This document shows positions 24,925 to 33,404 of a stretch of 64,000 bases of DNA, in pieces. The first letter of the stretch is position 1, and every line of letters begins with the position of its first letter. The DNA lies in contig NZ_PXUE01000004.1 in NCBI RefSeq assembly GCF_003020585.1, forward strand, positions 186,001-250,000, written 5' to 3'. The position numbers and the translations under genes are program-made. The stretch comes from Chryseobacterium aurantiacum. GTDB taxonomy: Bacteria > Bacteroidota > Bacteroidia > Flavobacteriales > Weeksellaceae. The notes under the pieces are model-generated. The model saw only the letters and a list, made by a program, of their open reading frames with translations. It was not told where the DNA came from and ran no database searches.

Positions 24925-25498
24925 ACTGCATTTTAGGGTTTGTTTCCACACTTTGGGCTTTCCTTCTTTTTCCTATAATTTTTTGAAACTGAGAGGGGGT
25001 AATTCCTGTTGTATTTTTAAACTGGGTACTGAGATGGGCTACACTGGAGTAATTCAGTTTATGGGCAATTTCTGTAAGACTTTGCTTATTTCTTATAATC
25101 AATGCCTTGGCATGTTCGATCTTCTGGAGAATAATAAAGTTCTCTATGGATGTATAAGCTACCTCAGAAAATAAGTTGGAGAGATATCCATAGCTGTGAT
25201 TCAGTTTTTCAGAAATATAAATAGATGCCTTTACCGGAATAATCTCCTCAGAAAAGACAAGTTCTACTATTACATCTTTTATTTTCTGTACTAAAGCCGT
25301 TTTTTGGCTTTCAATGATTTCAATACCATAGTCTCCAAGATTTTTCTTAAAAAGATTATGTTGTTCCTGCGTAAAGGGTTCGTAGAACTCTACCTCACCG
25401 AAATTAAGCAAGCGGTATTTCAACCCATGCTCTTTCAGTTTTTCGTCCAATACCTTTTTACAAAGGGCATTGAAATCAAATTTAACGTACATTTTCAT
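24917..25498 (-). CDS. AraC-family transcriptional regulator
   Basis: A 193-residue regulator. The C-terminal ~100 residues form the AraC DNA-binding domain: first helix-turn-helix around KLNHSYGYLSNLFSEV, the linking segment EHAKALIIRNKQSLTEIAHKLNYSSVAHLSTQFKNTTG, and ITPSQFQK. The N-terminal ~75 residues (YVKFDFNALCKKVLDEKL, GEVEFYEPF, YGIEIIESQK) form a small domain typical of Bacteroidota AraC proteins; its ligand is unknown. It is coupled to the degenerate receiver downstream, which suggests the pair works as one regulatory unit. Targets unknown. Confidence 0.88.
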   Translation of the reverse strand: MKMYVKFDFNALCKKVLDEKLKEHGLKYRLLNFGEVEFYEPFTQEQHNLFKKNLGDYGIEIIESQKTALVQKIKDVIVELVFSEEIIPVKASIYISEKLNHSYGYLSNLFSEVAYTSIENFIILQKIEHAKALIIRNKQSLTEIAHKLNYSSVAHLSTQFKNTTGITPSQFQKIIGKRRKAQSVETNPKMQYE

Positions 25499-25594
25499 CC
25501 TAGTATTAGTAAGCCTATTTTTTTAGTAAATATAATAATTTATTTCAAGTAAAAGTGAAATAGCGGGACATTTTTATTTTTTTTCATATACAAC

Positions 25595-25623
25595 AAAAAA
25601 CTCCTGTATCAAAGAATACAGGA
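25595..25623 (-). terminator. Terminator downstream of the 25793 GNAT gene
   Basis: TCCTGTAT (25602-25609) and ATACAGGA (25616-25623) with a 6-base loop; the A run on the left is a U tract on the minus strand. The intervening 25624-25792 stretch holds no gene that I can see. Confidence 0.6.
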
Positions 25624-25792
25624 ATTTAAACACTAAGGATGAAAAAAATATACTGATAAAAAGCTAAATAAGCTCAAAACCAAGCATATGAATGTATTGT
25701 TATAAGTGATTTGGTTCTGAGACAAAGATGATTCAAAAAAAGAAATCACTTGTTATAGAATTACAGGATAAAGTTACAAAATTTTAAGTCAA

Positions 25793-26296
25793 TTAATCGT
25801 GAATTAGAAATTCCATTAAAAAATCATCCATCACAAACCCATTCCCGATATCTAAAACCATCTCATCATATACTTTAAAATCCTGAGATTCATAGAATTT
25901 TTTGGCGTTGTTTTCTTTATTTACATTCAAAATGATTCTTCTGTCATTGCTTTCAGAAAGCTTTTTCTTCAGGAAGTCAAGCGCTCCTTTACCGAAGCCC
26001 TTTCCCTTACTTTCAGGAACAAGATAAATTCTGTGCAGTTTTGTAGTCCCTTCTTCGTACCCGTGCTCATAACCGATAAAACCCTCAAAAGAGTCATTAT
26101 TTTCATCAAAAATTAAATAATAATGGTAGCTTGGACTTTCTAGATGTTTTGAAATCTCTTCTTTAGAATACATTTCTTCCAACATATAATTGATCTGGTC
26201 ATTGGAAATAATTCCCACATAAGCACTTTCCCACGATCTCCTTGCCAAATCCTGAATCAAAGGAATATCCTTTTCTTTAGCTTCTATTAATTTCAT
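25793..26296 (-). CDS. GNAT-family N-acetyltransferase
   Basis: A 167-residue acetyl-CoA-dependent acyltransferase. The cofactor motif is seen as RIYLVPESKGKGFGKGALDFL (the R/Q-x-x-G-x-G/A loop, near residues 88-108), followed by ILNVNKENNAKKFYESQDFKV, the usual motif B with Asn and Tyr. The substrate cannot be inferred. Start ATG at 26296. Single gene with a likely terminator about 170 bases downstream. Confidence 0.85.
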   Translation of the reverse strand: MKLIEAKEKDIPLIQDLARRSWESAYVGIISNDQINYMLEEMYSKEEISKHLESPSYHYYLIFDENNDSFEGFIGYEHGYEEGTTKLHRIYLVPESKGKGFGKGALDFLKKKLSESNDRRIILNVNKENNAKKFYESQDFKVYDEMVLDIGNGFVMDDFLMEFLIHD

Positions 26297-26402
26297 TATT
26301 TTAAATTTGTTTTTATTTTCAAATACAAAGTTTACAAAAAATTCTTATCGAAATATATTATTTTTTAATGTTTGAAAAGTTTTTCTATCATCAAAAAGAA
26401 AA

Positions 26403-26436
26403 ACAAAAAAGGTGAAAAGCATTAGCCTTTCACCTT
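26403..26436 (-). terminator. Terminator of dapA
   Basis: AAGGTGAAA and TTTCACCTT (26409-26436) form a 9-bp stem with the A run at 26403-26410 giving a U tract on the minus strand. Confidence 0.8.
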
Positions 26437-26509
26437 AATAAGTTTATTGTACTCTTAAAATGTTACTGGAAAATGACAATTCATTCCCAGACCATTTTTT
26501 CAATTGTTC

Positions 26510-27382
26510 TTAAATGTTTGCCATTTCAGCTTTAATTTTTGCATGAAGCCCCTCTGAAGCCTTTACTAATGGAAGTCTCAGATAATTCTTAATAATTCCT
26601 TTTTCTGCCAATACCACTTTGATACCGCAAGGATTTCCTTCTGCAAAAATAAGACGCGTGATCTCAACCAATTTGTTGTGAATCTCATAAGCCTCTTTTA
26701 CTTTTCCTTCAAATGCCAATTGTACCATGGTAGAAAATTCCTTAGGATACCCCTGCCCGATTACGGAGATTACCCCATTTCCTCCTGCTAGAGTTACAGG
26801 AAGTGTATATTCATCATCTCCTGAAACCAATGAGAAACCTTCAGGCTTCTTTCTAAGGATATCAAAATATTGTAAGATATTCGGAGCAGCTTCCTTAATC
26901 ATCAATAGATTCGGGAATTCTTTTGCAAGACGAATGGTAGTGTCTGCATCAATATTTTGTCCTGTTCTGGACGGAACATTGTAAATAATAATATTTTTTC
27001 CTGTAGAAGCCAATGCCTTATAGTGCTGGTAAAGACCTTCCTGATTAGGTTTATTATAATATGGAGATACAGAAAGTACGGCATCAAATGCGGAAAGATC
27101 TGCTTCTTCTATCTGTTTCTTGACCTCAAGAGTATTGTTACCGCCTATTCCCAATACGAGAGGAAGACGTTTATTATTCACCTTAATGATATGCTCAATT
27201 ACCTGTTTCTTCTCATCATCAGAAAGCGTTGCAGCCTCAGCTGTTGTTCCTAATACTACCAAATAATTGGTTCCGTTTTCAATATTGTATTCGATAAGTT
27301 TTGTTAAACTATCGAAATCAACGGATAAATCTTCATTAAAGGGTGTTACCAACGCAACACCTACTCCTTTTAAAATGCTCAT
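26510..27382 (-). CDS. dapA: 4-hydroxy-tetrahydrodipicolinate synthase
   Basis: Condenses pyruvate with aspartate semialdehyde, the first committed step to diaminopimelate and lysine. The 290-residue TIM barrel is the normal size. Seen: GTTAEAATLS (46-54) with the catalytic threonines, YYNKPNQEGLYQHYKAL, Tyr134 in IIIYNVPSRTG with Arg139 for substrate binding, Lys163 in MIKEA as the Schiff-base lysine, and the GGNGVISV segment. ATG at 27382; single gene with a terminator. Feedback regulation by lysine cannot be judged from the sequence. Confidence 0.95.
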   Translation of the reverse strand: MSILKGVGVALVTPFNEDLSVDFDSLTKLIEYNIENGTNYLVVLGTTAEAATLSDDEKKQVIEHIIKVNNKRLPLVLGIGGNNTLEVKKQIEEADLSAFDAVLSVSPYYNKPNQEGLYQHYKALASTGKNIIIYNVPSRTGQNIDADTTIRLAKEFPNLLMIKEAAPNILQYFDILRKKPEGFSLVSGDDEYTLPVTLAGGNGVISVIGQGYPKEFSTMVQLAFEGKVKEAYEIHNKLVEITRLIFAEGNPCGIKVVLAEKGIIKNYLRLPLVKASEGLHAKIKAEMANI

Positions 27383-27463
27383 CTGTTCAAATTATTTTCG
27401 TCAAATTTAATCATTTACACTAAGAATTTGTAATAAATAATAATGTTTTATTATACATATAGT

Positions 27464-27471
27464 TATATTTG
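27464..27471 (+). promoter_or_regulatory. -7 box for the 5'-nucleotidase/porZ/recO group
   Basis: TATATTTG lies 19 bases before the ATG at 27490 and overlaps the TTG (27469) of a longer in-frame ORF, which rules that start out. Confidence 0.6.
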
Positions 27472-27489
27472 CATATACTAAAAGATATT

Positions 27490-28248
27490 ATGAAAAATAA
27501 ATTCTTGTTACTAGGAATTGCTCTGGCAACGCTTACTGCATGCAAAACGGCTTCTACACCGCAGCTTGCAAATGTAAAGCCTGAGAAAAATATTTCTATT
27601 AATAATGAGCTAAAGAATGATGAGGAGTTTGTAAAGTTTATTGAACCCTATAAGCAAAAACTGGATAAGGAGATGAATCAAAAAATTTCTCATACCAGTG
27701 TAGACCTTACAAAACAGGGAGATAACAGCAACCTAGGAAATCTTTTAGCTGATTATACCCTTGAAGGAGGTGATCAGTGGACAAAGGCTAATCTTAAGCA
27801 AAATGTAGATGCAGCTTTAATCAATATCGGAGGGATCCGTACTACTATTGGGAAAGGTGATATTATGCTGAAAAATGTTTTTGAAGTAATGCCTTTCGAA
27901 AATGAATTGATTATTGTGAAAATGAAAGGAGCAGATTTACCCGGACTTTTTGAATATTATGCAAAAACACAGGTAAACAATCCCGTTTCTCACTTATATA
28001 TTGAAACAAAAAACGGACAGTTAACTCAATCTTTAGTTAACGGAAAAACAATAGATCCAAACAAAGACTACTACATTGCCACTTCAGACTATCTTGCTCT
28101 GGGAGGGGATAACATGAAGTTCTTTGGGAAAGGAGAAGCCATCCCAACAGGTGTGAAACTTAGAGATTTATACATTGAATATTTCAAAAAAAATCCTGAA
28201 ATAGTTCCTGCTACAGATGTTCGTTTAAATTTTATCGGTAAAAAGTAA
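27490..28248 (+). CDS. Lipoprotein with 5'-nucleotidase C-terminal domain
   Basis: A 252-residue lipoprotein: signal MKNKFLLLGIALATLTAC with Cys18, then the 5_nucleotid_C fold that supplies the substrate-binding half of UshA-type enzymes, seen as NLGNLLADYTLEGG, ALINIGGIRTTIGKGDI, VFEVMPFENELIIVKMKG and DYLALGGDNMKFFG. It lacks the catalytic metallophosphatase half, which is encoded by the next gene; the stop TAA shares its last A with the next ATG (28248). Together they look like a split 5'-nucleotidase with the domain order reversed. Probably on the periplasmic face of a membrane. Confidence 0.85.
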   Translation: MKNKFLLLGIALATLTACKTASTPQLANVKPEKNISINNELKNDEEFVKFIEPYKQKLDKEMNQKISHTSVDLTKQGDNSNLGNLLADYTLEGGDQWTKANLKQNVDAALINIGGIRTTIGKGDIMLKNVFEVMPFENELIIVKMKGADLPGLFEYYAKTQVNNPVSHLYIETKNGQLTQSLVNGKTIDPNKDYYIATSDYLALGGDNMKFFGKGEAIPTGVKLRDLYIEYFKKNPEIVPATDVRLNFIGKK

Positions 28249-29198
28249 TGGATAGAAAAAGTTTTTTAAAAGCAATAGGTGGTGGATCTTTAGCAATGGC
28301 TTTGGCTCCCAATATGATGATGGCGGAAGAATTAAACATTCTCGACTTAAAGTCCACAAATAAACTGACCATTCTTCATACTAATGATCAACATAGCAGA
28401 ATAGAACCTTTTGATGCAAGTTATACAAAGAATCCCAATCAGGGAGGTTTTGCAAGAAGGGCAAGCTTAATTCAGCAAATAAGAAATCAGGAAAGCAATG
28501 TTTTGCTTCTTGATTCAGGAGATATTTTCCAGGGAACTCCTTATTTCAATTTCTTTGGCGGAGAACTGGAGTTTAAATTAATGTCCATGATGAAGTATGA
28601 TGCCTCTACGATGGGAAATCATGACTTTGATAATGGCCTTGATGGATTTTTAAAAGTTCTTCCTAATGCACAGTTTCCATTTATCTGTTCCAATTATGAT
28701 TTTAAAAACACTATTTTGGACGGGAAAACCTCACCCTATAAGATTTTCAACAAAAACGGAATAAAGGTAGGAATCTTCGGTGTCGGAATTCAATTGGACG
28801 GCCTTGTAGGTAAAAAACAATATGGAGAAACGGTTTATTCTAACCCGATTGATGTTGCACAGCATTATTCAAACTTTTTGAAAAATGAACAGAAATGCGA
28901 TCTTGTCATTTGTCTTTCTCACATTGGGTATGATTATAAGGATGAACCTAGTAAAATAAGTGATAAAATTTTAGCGGCCAGTACAGAAAATATTGATATT
29001 ATCTTAGGTGGTCATACTCATACATTTCTACCGGAGCCTCAAACGTTTACCAACAGACAGGGCAAAAATGTACTTGTAAACCAGGTAGGTTGGGCAGGTC
29101 TTCTTTTGGGTAGAATTGATTTTTATTTTGATACAAACAAAAACGTAAAGCATATCTCCTGGAATAATCAGGCAATTGACAGCAGCATAATAGCATAA
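28248..29198 (+). CDS. Metallophosphatase (5'-nucleotidase catalytic domain)
   Basis: A 316-residue calcineurin-like phosphoesterase matching the catalytic half of UshA. Metal-ligand motifs in order: ILHTNDQHSRIEP, LLLDSGDIFQGTP, MGNHDFDNG, VICLSHIGYDY and GGHTHTFLPEP. The N-terminus MDRKSFLKAIGGGSLAMALAP resembles a signal sequence with RKSFLK, possibly Tat-like though only one arginine is present. It overlaps the preceding gene by one base. Predicted to hydrolyse nucleotides or nucleotide sugars in the periplasm with its partner. Confidence 0.88.
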   Translation: MDRKSFLKAIGGGSLAMALAPNMMMAEELNILDLKSTNKLTILHTNDQHSRIEPFDASYTKNPNQGGFARRASLIQQIRNQESNVLLLDSGDIFQGTPYFNFFGGELEFKLMSMMKYDASTMGNHDFDNGLDGFLKVLPNAQFPFICSNYDFKNTILDGKTSPYKIFNKNGIKVGIFGVGIQLDGLVGKKQYGETVYSNPIDVAQHYSNFLKNEQKCDLVICLSHIGYDYKDEPSKISDKILAASTENIDIILGGHTHTFLPEPQTFTNRQGKNVLVNQVGWAGLLLGRIDFYFDTNKNVKHISWNNQAIDSSIIA

Positions 29199-29199
29199 T

Positions 29200-31458
29200 A
29201 TGAAAAAACTCTCTTTAATTTCTCTTGGTATTTTAGCATCCCTGCAGTTTACAAAAGCTCAGGTCATTTCATCAAAAAAATGGGCAGATCTCTTTTCCTA
29301 TAACAATGTCTTGGCCATGAAGGAAGACAATGGAAAAATAATAGCTGCCACCGAAAACGGGATCTTCTATTATACGATATCAACAGGAGAAATTACGAAG
29401 TTATCTAAGGTCAATGGTCTTCACAATGTAGGAATCACTGCATTTGATTATGATCCAAAAAGCAAAATAGGAGTTATTGGCTATGAAAACGGCTCTATGG
29501 ATGTTATTACTCCTAATGAGATCAAATATATTGTTGATATTCCTATTGCTGCAGGATATAACGGAAACAAAAAAATCAACCATATTTCTATTACAGGCGA
29601 CCAGGCTGTTATTTCAGTAGGTTATGGGGTTTCCATATTTAATATAAAAAAGAAAGAATTTGGAGATTCTTCATTTTTCTTAAGCTCAGGTGTTTATGAG
29701 GCTAGTAACGAGGCGACCATATTTGGCAATAAAGTATACTCTGTAACAAACACAGGTCTAAAAAGCCACGAACTGAATACCACTTTCCCTGTATTTTCTA
29801 CATGGACAACAGAAATTCCCGGAGCATTTAAACATATTGATTCTGAATCTGAATTGGTATTTTCATCGGCTACTGCGGCTTTCATCTATAATAATGGCAC
29901 TCCAATGCAGCTGCCTACCAATTTCGGAAGCATCAATGACGTGGTTGTAAGTTCTAACAATATTGTAGTTACTGACAGCAGGGTATATACTTTTGGAATC
30001 AATGGAACTTATTCTAATGCAGTAGATTTTGGTGAAAAATGTAATACATCCATTATTGCCAACGGAAAAGTATTCGGTGGAACGATCCTATCTGGAATAA
30101 AAGACGAAGGGAATACTACTTATAAACCCTCAGGTCCTTATTTCAATTTTGCACATAAGATAAATCTTTACGATAATAATCAACTTCTTGTATCCAGTGG
30201 AGCAAGAGCTGATAGATATAATTTCCCGGTAGAGAATCCTAAAAGACCTGGTTTCTACTACTTTAATGGCTCTGAATGGATCTATTCATCCTATTTTAGT
30301 AAGTATACCGGAAAAATAAATGTATTAGATGCCATAATAAACCCGCTTGATAATAATGAAGTACTTTTCACTAATTATACCATTTTCGACCAGGGAGTTT
30401 ATAAAATGAAGTACAATGCAAGTAATAAAGATTTTGAATTTGTAAAGTACTATAATATTCAAGCTCCAGACTTTGCCAGACGTGCTGTGGGTATTACTAC
30501 TGACTCTAAAAATAATATTTTTGTATCGATTGCCTATGTAGAAAGTGGAGCGCCTATTCTTGCTATCTATGACAAAGCTAAAGATGATTTCATTACTAAG
30601 GAGCTTTCTTTTAAAACCCTGGGAATACAGAAGCCAATCGTTTACGAAAATATGTTATGGGTACCCCTATCCAGAGCTAACGCTTTCTGGGTATGCGACT
30701 ATAAGGATGCCCTTAATATTTCTGATGACAATGATTATATTTTAAAAGAATCAAACGGATTTGCTGGAAACTCCAATGGAACTATATCTGTTGCCATTGA
30801 TAAATCTGGTGATGCATGGATTGGTACAGACAGTGGCTTAAGGATATTATCTAATGCAGCCTCAGAAATTAAAACTCCTGAGCCTAAGGTTAATCCTATA
30901 ATAATAGAGCAAAACGGCTTGGGAGAAGAACTTTTCAGAGATTCTCAAATTTTACAGGTTGAAGTGGATGCAGGAGATTACAAATGGGTTTCCGTAGAAG
31001 GAGGTGGTGTTTATTATTTATCATCTGACGGTCAAAAGACTATAAAACACTTTACAATGGAAAATTCTCCTCTTCCTACCAATAGTGTTACAGATATAAA
31101 AGTAGATAAAAAGACCGGTAAGGTATATTTTGTAACTTATAGTGGTATTGTAACCTATCAGGGGGATGTTTCTGATGTGAATGCTAATTTCGGAGACGTT
31201 GTTGTTTATCCTAACCCTGTTGTTTATTCTAATTTCAAAGGAAAAGTTACCATTAAAGGTTTAGCAGAAAAAACAAACATAAGAATCACTGATGCTGCAG
31301 GAAATGTAGTACACTCTGCCGTGGCGCGAGGAGGATATTATGAATGGGACCTTAATAATCATAAAGGAGCCAGAGTTGCATCTGGAATTTACTTTGTACT
31401 GATGACCAATGAGGATGGCTCGGATAAGGCTACAGCCAAAATAGGAGTGGTTAATTAA
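29200..31458 (+). CDS. porZ: Type IX secretion system surface protein PorZ
   Basis: PorZ is the beta-propeller component of the T9SS attachment complex that processes cargo and links it to lipopolysaccharide. The 752-residue protein has a signal peptide (MKKLSLISLGILASLQFTKAQ), then SKKWADLFSYNNVLAMKEDNGKI, typical of the PorZ start, propeller repeats such as ATENGIFYY, WIGTDSGLRIL and KWVSVEGGGVYYL, and a C-terminal ~85-residue type A sorting domain (VVVYPNPV, TDAAGNVV, VASGIYFV). It begins 1 base after the phosphatase stop and is followed, with a 1-base overlap, by recO. Confidence 0.9.
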   Translation: MKKLSLISLGILASLQFTKAQVISSKKWADLFSYNNVLAMKEDNGKIIAATENGIFYYTISTGEITKLSKVNGLHNVGITAFDYDPKSKIGVIGYENGSMDVITPNEIKYIVDIPIAAGYNGNKKINHISITGDQAVISVGYGVSIFNIKKKEFGDSSFFLSSGVYEASNEATIFGNKVYSVTNTGLKSHELNTTFPVFSTWTTEIPGAFKHIDSESELVFSSATAAFIYNNGTPMQLPTNFGSINDVVVSSNNIVVTDSRVYTFGINGTYSNAVDFGEKCNTSIIANGKVFGGTILSGIKDEGNTTYKPSGPYFNFAHKINLYDNNQLLVSSGARADRYNFPVENPKRPGFYYFNGSEWIYSSYFSKYTGKINVLDAIINPLDNNEVLFTNYTIFDQGVYKMKYNASNKDFEFVKYYNIQAPDFARRAVGITTDSKNNIFVSIAYVESGAPILAIYDKAKDDFITKELSFKTLGIQKPIVYENMLWVPLSRANAFWVCDYKDALNISDDNDYILKESNGFAGNSNGTISVAIDKSGDAWIGTDSGLRILSNAASEIKTPEPKVNPIIIEQNGLGEELFRDSQILQVEVDAGDYKWVSVEGGGVYYLSSDGQKTIKHFTMENSPLPTNSVTDIKVDKKTGKVYFVTYSGIVTYQGDVSDVNANFGDVVVYPNPVVYSNFKGKVTIKGLAEKTNIRITDAAGNVVHSAVARGGYYEWDLNNHKGARVASGIYFVLMTNEDGSDKATAKIGVVN

Positions 31459-32144
31459 TGAATTCACAAAACGGTTTTTTACTATCATTTATCAAATATG
31501 GAGAAAATGATGCTGTACTGCATTGTTTTACAGAAGAGGATGGTTTTCAGACTTACTTTCTGAAAGGAATATATTCCAAAAGAAATAAAAAGAAAGCCCT
31601 CCTACAACCATTGAATAAACTTACCTTTTCTATCAATCCCGTAAGAGGAAACGGGATACATTCTATCTCAAAATTTGAGCTGGTAAAAAACTGTGATGTT
31701 GATGCAGATATAAGAGCAAACACAGTTATATTCTTTATTTCAGACTTTCTGAATCAAATCCTTAAACTTGAAAATAAAAATTCAACTATTTTTCTAAGCA
31801 TAGAAAGGTTTATTGAAGAGCTGGAAAATAAAAATTACCAGTCACATTTGCTTTTTTTAATGGTGATATTAAAAATTCAGGGTGTTGCTCCTTTAATCAA
31901 TGATGGTAATTTTTTAGATCCGGAAACAGGAACATTCTCCACTACTCCCACCCATCAATTGTTTGGTGAAGAGATTTCAGCGATATGGAAAAATGTGCTT
32001 TGTACTGAAAATCTTTATGCAACAAAGATTCATTCTTCCCTAAGAAAAGATTTTCTGGATAGTCTTTTGGTATATTACCATTATCACATCTCTGATTTTA
32101 AAAACCCAACATCGTTAGAAGTCATACAGCAGATATTTGAATAG
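31458..32144 (+). CDS. recO: DNA repair protein RecO
   Basis: RecO helps RecR load RecA on single-stranded DNA in the RecFOR recombinational repair pathway. The 228-residue length is normal. Seen: an N-terminal OB-fold with SFIKYGENDAVLHCFTEEDGF, TYFLKGIYSKRNKKKALLQPLN, and a C-terminal helical domain with DFLNQILKLE, LLFLMVILKIQGVAP and DSLLVYYHYHI. The zinc-finger cysteines found in some RecO proteins are absent. The ATG at 31458 overlaps the porZ stop by one base. Last gene of the four-gene unit. Confidence 0.9.
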   Translation: MNSQNGFLLSFIKYGENDAVLHCFTEEDGFQTYFLKGIYSKRNKKKALLQPLNKLTFSINPVRGNGIHSISKFELVKNCDVDADIRANTVIFFISDFLNQILKLENKNSTIFLSIERFIEELENKNYQSHLLFLMVILKIQGVAPLINDGNFLDPETGTFSTTPTHQLFGEEISAIWKNVLCTENLYATKIHSSLRKDFLDSLLVYYHYHISDFKNPTSLEVIQQIFE

Positions 32145-32190
32145 TTTAAAGAGAATAATCAACTGAGTATTATTTCCTTAAACTTTTTTA
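32144..32190. terminator. Bidirectional hairpin between recO and the 32178 GNAT gene
   Basis: GTTTAA..AATAAT pairs with ATTATT..TTAAAC (32144-32183) around a small internal loop, followed by TTTTTT on the plus strand. The GNAT stop codon is inside it. Confidence 0.6.
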
Positions 32191-32651
32191 TGCATCAGAT
32201 ATTGGGGACCGCTTCTTCCCATTCTGGTTTTTCCATCATAAATATACCCTGCCTTAAGGTAAATATGATAGGCTAATTCATTCTTCTGGTTTACGGCCAG
32301 AACAATTTCATTACAGTCCTTAAAATGTTCCCTTACAAAGTCATCCACTTGTGCCATAGCCATCTTCCCTACTCCTTTTCCCTGCATTTCGGGATTCACA
32401 GATAAAGATCTTATCAAAACAGCGCTTTTGTTATCTGTAAGTTCAAATTTATCTTCTCCAAAATCAAGAACAAAAAAACCTACTGGTATTTCATCCTCCA
32501 GAATTGTAATGGGAAATGCATCATTATCATTTCTTTTTTCGATATTTTGCAAGGCCTGCTCTGCTGTTGCGGTAAAGCGTGACTGATTTTCATCCAAGCC
32601 ATAGCTAATCTTCGAAAAGTCTTCTTGCTTAAAGAATGCTAACCTGATCAT
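32178..32651 (-). CDS. GNAT-family N-acetyltransferase
   Basis: A 157-residue GNAT enzyme, seen from IRSLSVNPEMQGKGVGKMAM (the acetyl-CoA loop QGKGVG near residues 90-98) and the later NQKNELAYHIYLKAGYIYDGK segment with the Asn and Tyr of motif B. N-terminal FFKQEDFSKI is typical of small stand-alone acetyltransferases. Substrate unknown. Its start is separated by 2 bases from the stop of the DUF1684 gene (32654), so the two are cotranscribed. Confidence 0.85.
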   Translation of the reverse strand: MIRLAFFKQEDFSKISYGLDENQSRFTATAEQALQNIEKRNDNDAFPITILEDEIPVGFFVLDFGEDKFELTDNKSAVLIRSLSVNPEMQGKGVGKMAMAQVDDFVREHFKDCNEIVLAVNQKNELAYHIYLKAGYIYDGKTRMGRSGPQYLMHKKV

Positions 32652-32653
32652 AA

Positions 32654-33271
32654 TTAGTGATGATAAACATCTTCATACATTACTCCGGCTCGTATTTCTA
32701 CAGGAAGTTTATTCTCTTCCGGAACAATAGGACAGTTATAATCATAAGCATTATAAGCACAATACGGCTGATAAGATTGATTAAAATCTAAAAGAATAGT
32801 ATTTCCTTTCGGGATTTTCAGATCCATATATTTTCCGCCTCCATAGGTTTCTTTTTCATTCGTAGCATCTCTAAATGGCAGAAAAAGATAATCTTTATAT
32901 TTTTCCTGTTTAATCAGATCCAGGCTTTGATATAAAGTCAAAGTATAAGGCTTCCCATCCAATTCAAAGGTTGCTTTCCCATACTCTTTATAGGATTTTG
33001 TTTTACCTGAAGAAGTAGGCAGCTCAAAAGGTTTAGCTCTTTTTGTTTTAACAAACTTTGCAGTCACTCTGTATTTCAGCTCAAATGGAAAGAAAGGGTG
33101 TCCTTTAAAGTTTGTGAAATTTTCTCCGCGTAAAGGCGTAGTTTTAGGATCCAGATATTCAGTATCCAGATCTTTCTGAAATTTCTTAACATCCATTACT
33201 TCCTGCGATACCATTTTCTGAGAGAATGCCAACAAAGGCAGAAGTAAGAAGATCAATATATATTTTTTCAT
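32654..33271 (-). CDS. Exported DUF1684 protein
   Basis: A 205-residue secreted protein with signal peptide MKKYILIFLLLPLLAFS. It matches DUF1684 by the C-terminal pattern GGKYMDLKIPKG, ILLDFNQSYQPYCAYNAYDYNCPI and PVEIRAGVM; the earlier part has FFPFELKYRVTAKFV. Members are small beta-rich proteins of unknown function; the N-Q-x-Y-x-P-x-C-A-Y core with two Cys is the conserved feature and could be a binding site. First gene of a two-gene unit with the GNAT gene; divergent from the GMC oxidoreductase at 33405. Confidence 0.82.
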   Translation of the reverse strand: MKKYILIFLLLPLLAFSQKMVSQEVMDVKKFQKDLDTEYLDPKTTPLRGENFTNFKGHPFFPFELKYRVTAKFVKTKRAKPFELPTSSGKTKSYKEYGKATFELDGKPYTLTLYQSLDLIKQEKYKDYLFLPFRDATNEKETYGGGKYMDLKIPKGNTILLDFNQSYQPYCAYNAYDYNCPIVPEENKLPVEIRAGVMYEDVYHH

Positions 33272-33404
33272 GAACTTTAAAATTATAAGTAAAACTATGA
33301 ATTTTTCAGGGTATGAAAAGTTAAAATTGTAATAAAAAAGTATAATCTGTTTTAAATAAAATAAATTCCCATTGATCTAGCATACTTTTTGAGAACCAAA
33401 GCCC

